From: Lamellibrachia satsuma
Lineage: Eukaryota; Annelida; Polychaeta; Sabellida; Siboglinidae
DNA: 64,000 bases
Direction: 5' to 3'
Assembly (NCBI GenBank): GCA_033239005.1
Contig: BSQZ01000025.1
Location: 8,243,501-8,307,500 of the forward strand
Shown here: positions 57,641-64,000 of the stretch, piece after piece
Numbering within the stretch: position 1 is the stretch's first letter
How the letters are laid out: each line of letters opens with the position of its first letter
Translations under genes and position numbers: made by a program
The notes under the pieces: generated by a model
The model's database searches: none
What the model was told of the DNA's origin: nothing
What the model saw: the letters and a program-made list of their open reading frames with translations, nothing else

Positions 57641-57646
57641 CATAGG

Positions 57647-57721
57647 GTGCCATCACCAGATAATGTACTGGGTCCCATCACCAAATGATGTACAGAGTGC
57701 CTTCACCAAACAATGTACTGT
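57647..57721. repeat. 25-bp tandem repeat, 3 units
   Basis: Three diverged 25-bp units with GTGCCATCACCA and AATGTACTG. Confidence 0.9.
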
Positions 57722-57725
57722 CCTT

Positions 57726-57905
57726 CTTAATGTCTGTCCGCCAGTCTTAATGTATGTATCTTCATCTTAATGTGTATCCACCGGTCTTAATGTTTGCCCG
57801 CCAGTCTTAATGTCTGTCTGCCGCTTTTAATGTATGTTTGTCTGTATTAATGTATATCCACCTGTCGTAATGTATGTATGGCTGTTTTAATGTGTGTCCA
57901 TCTGT
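57726..57905. repeat. 20-bp tandem repeat, 9 units
   Basis: Nine diverged units of CTTAATGTATGTCCGCCTGT type, each exactly 20 bp. Four different arrays thus lie back to back from 54608 to 57905. Confidence 0.9.
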
Positions 57906-58164
57906 AGCATTGCGGGCGATAAATATCTGCACCAATCACAAATGTCACGCCGCAGTTTCTTTTCAACACGTTATTTATTTATAACCACCTACTTTCCTTC
58001 TAAAACCATTAACCAGAGATGATGTAGGTAAATGATACGTGCCAGGTTCGGATCTAGGCGGGGGGTGTCGGTCAGTCGTAGTCATATGTTATTCTACTTA
58101 CGAATCGTGGAGGGGGCGACACATGTGTCGTTCTACTTACTGAAGGGTTACTATTAGCCGGCTG
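57906..58164. other. Short unique stretch
   Basis: No recognisable feature. Confidence 0.35.
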
Positions 58165-58647
58165 CTAATGCAAGATTTAACAAGATTTGCCATCCAAGCC
58201 AAAGGTCCAGCTGGCAAGTGGACAAGAAAGCCATTGGCTTATCGAGAGTCCAACAATGTTTATCTACTTATAACCCGACCTCCTGAGATATGTGTCAACC
58301 TTGTTTTTAAACATATTCACGCTGCTAGCATTACACAATCTGTAGACAATTTGTTCCATTCATTTATTGTCCTTTGTGAGAACGAGTGCTTTCTGATGTC
58401 CAATCTACATTGATCCTTTACTAATTTTACCTCATGTCCTCTAGTTCTGCTATCCTTCTTGAGGGAGAAAAACATATTTCTATCAATATTTTCATACCCA
58501 TTCAATATCTTAAAAACTTCAATCTGATCTCCTCTTAACCTCCTTGTCTCTAGAGTTGTTAAACCACATTCTTTCAGGCGTTCTTCATAACTAAGGTCTC
58601 TCAGTTCTGGAATCATTTTAGTTGCTCTCCTTTGTATGCGTTCAAGC

Positions 58648-58703
<56 letters not shown>

Positions 58704-59020
58704 TTCTTGCGATATGGTCTCCATGCTTGTATACAGTATTCTAAATGAGGTCTAACTATTGCTTTATAAAGAGGTATAATTAACTGTTTTCCCTTGTATG
58801 TTATGTTTCTTCTAATCAACCCAAGAATTTGATTACCCTTTGAAGCTGCAATACCACACTGCTCTGAAACTTTCATATCAGCGCTTATTGTAACTCCTAA
58901 GTCCTTTTCTTTTACAGTAGTACCCAGAGCAGTATTTCCCATTTTATAGTTTACATCCAAGTTTCCATGTCCTGTATGAGGCATTTACATTTACCAAAAT
59001 TTAACAACATCTGCCAATTC
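58165..59020 (-). mobile_element. LINE A (CR1-like) 3' half with internal TA microsatellite
   Basis: Minus-strand copy. From 59020 down it reads the region after motif C (KCMPHTGHGNLDVNYKMG, LGVTISADMKVSEQCGIAAS), the thumb (IVRPHLEYCIQAWRPYRKKD), the C-terminal region (TRRLRGDQIEVFKILNGYEN, FSQRTINEWNKLSTDC) and the 3' region with tail at 58165-58200. A TA tract splits the frame at 58649-58701. Apart from that the frame is open (58317-58724 and 58613-58984), so it is a fairly young copy. Confidence 0.92.
58649..58701. repeat. TA microsatellite inside LINE A
   Basis: About 26 TA repeats. Other LINE A copies have only CGTATCTATATCC at this place (reverse complement GGATATAGATACG), so the tract expanded from that seed. 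Confidence 0.96.
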
Positions 59021-59719
59021 TCAAACCAATCTTTACATTGACACTAGTTCTGATGTAGGCCTAGATACGTGTTCCTTTACCGCAATATTTGCCACGGACA
59101 CAGGGGGGTCTAAGACCCCCTCCATGGCCTGGGGGGGGGTCGTGACCCCTAAGACCCCCTGGATCCGCTGCAGTTTTCGCACTTCCCCATTAAACTACAT
59201 CTCGTGTTTTATGGGTTGCTTTAAGTAGAGATTATTCCAGACCGACCAGGTGTGGAATAGCAGCTTGCTTTAAGCAGTGCAACGATTCTCTCGAGCGTTT
59301 ATGCGATCAATATTTCAAGTGTTGAGCACTGCTTGATATCTGTCGGTCAAGGCACATACCCAGACCGAACAATGCACCGACCCAGACCGAACAATGATGG
59401 TGATCGTAACTATTCGTGACGTAGATTGTGTGGCGACAACCGATCTGACGGCCTCGTCTTTGAAACCTTGACGCACAAAAATCCAACTATTCACATTGCA
59501 AAAATAGCGCCTCTTCCAATCGTTTTATTCGTGACGTATCTAACTTAGGTATAGGTGGAAGGTATAATATCTAACTTAGGTATAGGTGGAAGGTATAATG
59601 TGGGACAGAAAGAAACAGTTAAAGGGAAAAGTGTCGGAAGCCTGCGTTGTACCAGTTTGTGTAGAAGGGTTGGGAAGGGGGAATTAAGATGAAGAGATCG
59701 GAAGGAAGAAACACCCGAG
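59021..59719. other. Unique stretch with G/C-run inverted repeats
   Basis: 59103-59160 has alternating G and C runs: GGGGGTCT-A-AGACCCCC and GGGGTC-GT-GACCCC. A 32-bp direct pair (TCTAACTTAGGTATAGGTGG type) lies at about 59537-59600. No gene recognised. Confidence 0.5.
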
Positions 59720-60822
59720 GATGGAGGTAGTGGGGGGATGAAGATAGTGGGGAGGATGAAGGTAGTGGGGAGGACGAAGGTAGTGGGGAGGACGAAGGTA
59801 GTGGGGAGGACGAAGGTAGTGGGGAGGACGAAGGTAGTGGGGAGGACGAAGGTAGTGGGAAGGATGGAGGTAGTGGGGAGGATGGAGGTAGTGGGGAGGA
59901 TGGAGGTAGTGGGGAGGTTGGAGGTAGTGGGGAGGATGGAGGTAGTGGGGAGGATGGAGGTAGTGGGGAGGACGGAGGTAGTGGGGAGGATGGAGGTAGT
60001 GGGGAGGATGAAGGTAGTGGGGAGGATGAAGGTAATGGGGAGGATGAAGGTAGTGGGGAGGACGAAGGTAGTGGGGAGGACGAAGGTAGTGGGGAGGACG
60101 AAGGTAGTGGGGAGGACGAAGATAGTGGGGAGGATGAAGGTAGTGGGGAGGATGAAGGTAGTGGGGAGGATGAAGGTAGTGGGGAGGATGAAGGTAGTGG
60201 GGAGGATGAAGGTAGTGGGGAGGATGGAGGTAGTGGGGAGGATGAAGGTAGTGGGGAGGATGAAGGTAGTGGGGCGGATGAAGGTAGTGGGGAGGATGAA
60301 GGTAGTGGGGAGGATGAAGGTAGTGGGGAAGATGAAGGTAGGTAGTGGGGAAGATGAAGGTAGTGGGGAGGATGAAGGTAGTGGGGAGGACGAAGGTAGT
60401 GGGGAGGACGAAGGTAGTGGGGAGGATGAAGGTAGTGGGGAGGATGAAGTTAGTGGGGAGGTTGAAAGTAGTGGGGAGGATGAAGGTAGTGGGGATGATG
60501 AAGGTAGTGGGGAGGACGAAGGTAGTGGGGAGGATGAAGGTAGTGGGGAGGATGAAGGTAGTGGGGAGGATGAAGGTAGTGGGGATGATGAAGGTAGTGG
60601 GGAGGACGAAGGTAGTGGGGAGGATGAAGGTAGTGGGGAGGATGAAGGTAGTGGGGAGGATGAAGGTAGTGGGGATGATGAAGGTAGTGGGGAGGACGAA
60701 GTTAGTGGGGAGGATGAAGGTAGTGGGGAGGACGAAGGTAGTGGGGAGGATGAAGGTAGTGGGGAGGATGAAGGTAGTGGGGAGGATGAAGGTAGTGGGG
60801 AGGATGGAGGTAGTGGGGAGCA
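59720..60822. repeat. 18-bp minisatellite (GSGEDE-type)
   Basis: About 61 units of GATGAAGGTAGTGGGGAG with GACG, GGAGG, AATG and GATGATG variants. A 4-bp insertion near 60340 changes the frame, so the plus frame reads VVGRMK before it and GSGEDE after it. The minus frame (59545-60864, PTTFIL then SSPLPS) also runs through. No evidence of a gene. Confidence 0.95.
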
Positions 60823-61825
60823 GACTGCGATGAACGAGTGAGGAGATACTGACAAAGAGAGCAAGAAAAAAGAGGACGGAGATGTGGAAGACCGGAAGTA
60901 GGACGGAGGTACAGTGTTAACATAAGTCTCGCAAAGTCAGAGGTGAACAGCCGAAAGTGGGAAAGAGTGGCAGAGGATTACGATGGACGGAGACGACGCG
61001 TCGAAAGGGCAGACCAAGTGACGTGGCCCCATCCCGCAAGGGACCACGGGGAAGATGAAGATCTAACTCACTATTGTTGTTGCGGCAGTTAAACAAATGA
61101 ACTCAGCAGAATGTGTTGTAGTCAGTAAGTCCGTGCGTTGTTTAAGAGCGTCCAGGGTGTAGAGGTAACGGAACGTTTGTGAAAATGCAATACGATAGTG
61201 TAATTTTTCCAAAGCCATCGAATAGGATATTTCCATAGTATTTCCATAGTATTTCCATAGTATGCTATTCACCTAGAAATAACTGTTTAGTATATGTAAT
61301 TCACACCTACAGAGGTTTGTCATGCTCAGTATTTTTTCTGAGACTGTCGGTATCTGGATCAAAATGTTGACCTTTCTTAAATGTGCTTCACTACTAACAC
61401 TAACAGTAGCACAAGTTGTCTCAATCTCAGAACATCGTCGTTATTTTTAACACTCTTAACGTATGACTACGATGCAACGTTATGTTACGTGCGTTTTGCG
61501 TCAAAGGCCACTTGGCATTTTTGAGCAGAAGTACCGAACTCACGAACCAGTTCACGAGAATACCATAAAAAATGCATCACTTATGCGGCAATCACGTGAA
61601 CGCCACAATCACAAACTCGCCATTATCAATATTAACGACGTCGTCAAAAGGCATTTTATGAGAGTTGGCCAGATTAGAGAACATTACGACGCGATTACTC
61701 AACATTACTTAGTTCTAATGATCGCTGACGGATTTTAAGGCAAGTCACGACAACTAAGTGATGCATGCATTGAATACATGTTAGTGTTTTTCCATCTGCC
61801 GACACATCAATAATATTTTAAGCGC
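60823..61825. other. Unique stretch, no gene recognised
   Basis: Contains a tiny 11-bp triple repeat ATTTCCATAGT at 61228-61262 and an open stretch of 91 codons (61463-61738) with no recognisable motif. Confidence 0.4.
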
Positions 61826-61828
61826 ATG

Positions 61829-63153
61829 ACTCGCATGAACACGAGTAAACATGTCCTTGTGGAAGGTGTAGCCTACTCACGCTATATTTTGACCCGCACG
61901 AACACGAGTAAACATGTACTTGTGGAAGGTGTAGCCTACTCACGCTATATTTTGACCCGCACGAACACGAGTAAACATGTACTTGTGGAAGGTGTAGCCT
62001 ACTCACGCTATATTTTGACCCGCACGAACACGAGTAAACATGTACTTGTGGAAGGTGTAGCCTACTCACGCTATATTTTGACCCGCACGAACACGAGTAA
62101 ACATGTACTTGTGGAAGGTGTAGCATACTCACGCTATATTTTGACCCGCACGAACACGAGTAAACATGTACTTGCGAAAGGTGTAGCCTACTCACGCTAT
62201 ATTTTGACTCGCACGAACATGAGTAAACATGTACTTGTGGAAGGTGTAGCCTACTCACGCTATATTTTGACCCGCACGAACACGAGTAAACATGTCCTTG
62301 TGGAAGGTGTAGCCTACTCACGCTATATTTTGTCCCGCACGAACACGAGTAAACATGTCCTTGTGGAAGGTGTAGCCTACTCACGCTATATTTTGACTCG
62401 CACGAACACGAGTAAACATGTACTTGTGGAAGGTGTAGCCTACTCACGCTATATTTTGACCCGCACGAACACGAGTAAACATGTACTTGTGGAAGGTGTA
62501 GCCTACTCACGCTATATTTTGACCCGCACGAACACGAGTAAACATGTCCTTGTGGAAGGTGTAGCCTACTCACGCTATATTTTGACTCGCACGAACACGA
62601 GTAAACATGTACTTGTGGAAGGTGTAGCCTACTCACGCTATATTTTGACCCGCACGAACATGAGTAAACATGTACTTGTGGAAGGAGTTGCCTACTCACG
62701 CTATATTTTGACCCGCACGAACATGAGTAAACATGTACTTGTGGAAGGTGTAGCCTACTCATGCTATATTTTGATTCGCACGAACATGAGTAAACATGTA
62801 CTTGTGGAAGGTGTAGCCTACTCACGCTATATTTTGACCCGCACGAACACGAGTAAACATGTCATTGTGGAAGGTGTAGCCTACTCACGCTATATTTTGA
62901 CTCGCACGAACACGAGTAAACATGTCCTTGTGGAAGGTGTAGCCTACTCATGCTATTTTATGACTCGCACGAACATGGGTAAACATGTACTTGTGGAAGG
63001 TGGAGCCTACTCAAGCTATTCTATGAATCGCACGAACACGAGTAAACATGTACTTGTGAAAGGTGTAGCCTATTCACGCTATTCTATGACTCGCAAGAAC
63101 ACGAGTAAACATGTACTTGTGGAATGTGGAGCCTACTCACGCTATTCTATTCT
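61829..63153. repeat. 63-bp minisatellite, 21 units, open in frame
   Basis: Twenty-one units of exactly 63 bp with CGCACGAACACGAGTAAACA, TGTACTTGTGGAAGGTGTAG and CCTACTCACGCTATATTTTG. Because 63 is a multiple of 3, a plus-strand frame with an ATG (61826-63178, 450 codons) runs through the whole array as 21-residue repeats (TSKHVLVEGVAYSRYIL). The minus strand is also open for 335 codons. Differences between units are partly silent in the plus frame (GTC/GTA, ACC/ACT, GCC/GCA) but many change residues. I see no signal peptide, flanking exon or codon bias that would make it a gene. Confidence 0.94.
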
Positions 63154-63257
63154 ACTGTCTCAACGACGTATTTTGTGACTGCAGGTCCCAGTCGACCTAT
63201 TATAAGGCAGCAAATGGAAAATTCATATCTGAAGATGTGGTTCTAGGTCTGACCACA

Positions 63258-63370
63258 ACGTGCGTGGGGTCACGTCAACGTGCGTGGGGTCACGTCAACG
63301 TGCGTGGGTTCACGTTAACGTGCGTGGGTTCACGTCAACGTGCGTGGGGTCACGTCAACGTGCGTGGGAA
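63258..63370. repeat. 20-bp tandem repeat, about 5.5 units
   Basis: Units of ACGTGCGTGGGGTCACGTCA with GGTT and GTTA variants. Each unit carries CACGTCA and ACGTG cores. Confidence 0.92.
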
Positions 63371-63639
63371 CAACAACACCCACGCAGAAACAATTTACCG
63401 AGTCAGCAGTGACATGTAAACAAAATTCTACACAGTGAAATTATACCAATTCCAATTACAGCTGCTGTCGTGAAATCTGCAAAAGACAAAATATCCGATC
63501 TTGCCGATATTCTCACTCATGATGTAAACAATCGTGACAGTCAGTTGTGTAAATGCGTGTTTGGTGATGGATCGTCAGATACTTCTGGCGCCTCTTACAC
63601 TGAGGAATTTGTGGAACAAGAATTTCAGATGCATTAATG
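63371..63639. other. Short stretch before a LINE
   Basis: No recognisable gene. It may include degraded LINE A sequence upstream of the reverse transcriptase. Confidence 0.35.
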
Positions 63640-64000
63640 AAGTCAGTTTATTCCACATTAATGCAACATGCACCAGGATTGATGTGACCTTCAGAATGGA
63701 AAGAGGCAAACATTACTCTGCTATTTAAGAAGGGATCGACGAACAAGCCAAACAATTACAGACCTTAATTAGAGAGCACATGGTGGAATTCCTTGTAAAG
63801 CATAATTTAATAAATACATCTCAACACGGGTTCCTAAAAGCAAGGTCATGTCTAACCAAGCTGTTATGTTTATGGAAGAAATTACAAAGTGGGTACATGA
63901 CGGGTCACCAGTGGATGTTGTCTACTTAGATTTTCAGAAAGCTTTCGATAAAGTGCCACATCAAAGATTGTTACTTAAACTAAAAGCCCATGGTATAGGT
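63640..64000 (+). mobile_element. LINE A-related reverse transcriptase start, runs off window
   Basis: Reads an imperfect EWKEAN-like stretch and LLFKKGSTNKPNNYRP, then loses about 35 bp (YRPVS region to the following helix). It continues with HMVEFLVKHNLINTSQHGF, motif A VVYLDFQKAFDKVPHQRLL and AHGIG at the window end. It is closest to the copy at 49223 (DGSPVDVV variant). Confidence 0.9.

Noticed and set aside
54501..57643. Ser/Thr/Cys-rich and Tyr/Leu-rich open frames
   Set aside because: Products of the 18-bp and 37-bp arrays; frames overlap on both strands.
61463..61738. 91-codon open frame
   Set aside because: No recognisable domain; not supported beyond being open.
63258..63370. Cluster of regulatory CACGTCA/ACGTG sites
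   Set aside because: They are just the 20-bp tandem unit repeated; no promoter or gene is next to it.

Overview
The window reads as animal nuclear DNA, probably from an invertebrate. There are no bacterial-style operons. The only gene that looks intact is a GC-rich, intronless seven-transmembrane receptor of the FMRFamide-receptor-like type. Everything else recognisable is non-LTR retrotransposon (LINE) debris of several clades, plus an unusually dense and varied set of tandem repeats. A lophotrochozoan (for example a mollusc) fits the mix of receptor, CR1-like, L2-like, RTE-like and L1-like elements, but the species cannot be named from the sequence. I count roughly 30 distinct tandem arrays (units 2-67 bp), covering about 20 kb, or near 30% of the window. 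That density plus large duplications is reminiscent of subtelomeric or pericentromeric DNA, but I see no telomere array.

Layout. A segment of about 14 kb is present twice in direct orientation: 1-14000 and 20954-34912. The copies are nearly identical and differ by SNPs, small indels and repeat-unit gains or losses. Each runs through: a 36-bp array, a 25-bp array, a unique stretch, CR1-like LINE (family A) pieces in both orientations, a 24-bp array, another family A LINE with an endonuclease and a deleted reverse transcriptase, a 17-bp array interrupted by an L2-like LINE (family B), a unique stretch, a 27-bp array, and the 3' end of the receptor gene. Copy 2 carries the whole receptor (34332-35504, minus strand). 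Copy 1 stops abruptly inside the coding sequence at 14000, where a 40-bp array begins, so its receptor is a broken 3' fragment.

Between the copies (14001-20953) lie the 40-bp array, an L2-like remnant, a 28-bp array, a near-perfect palindrome, a 27-bp array, a LINE A tail and the left part of the 36-bp array. Right of the receptor (35505-64000) come a CpG-rich upstream region, a minus-strand LINE remnant (38040-39170), an RTE-like remnant (42036-43310), an L1-like remnant (43395-44840), three more LINE A copies (49223-50505, 58165-59020 and 63640 to the window end), a degraded PHD-finger-like sequence (about 52185-52319), a small inverted-repeat element (53697-54071) inserted in a tandem array, and many minisatellites.

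Most long open frames are by-products of minisatellites whose units lack stop codons in several frames on both strands. They should not be taken as genes. There is no evidence of a gene cluster working together. The receptor is the only gene for which I would assign a cellular role. The most striking features are the duplication, the concentrated indels in the copy 1 receptor fragment, and the nested history of arrays and LINEs.
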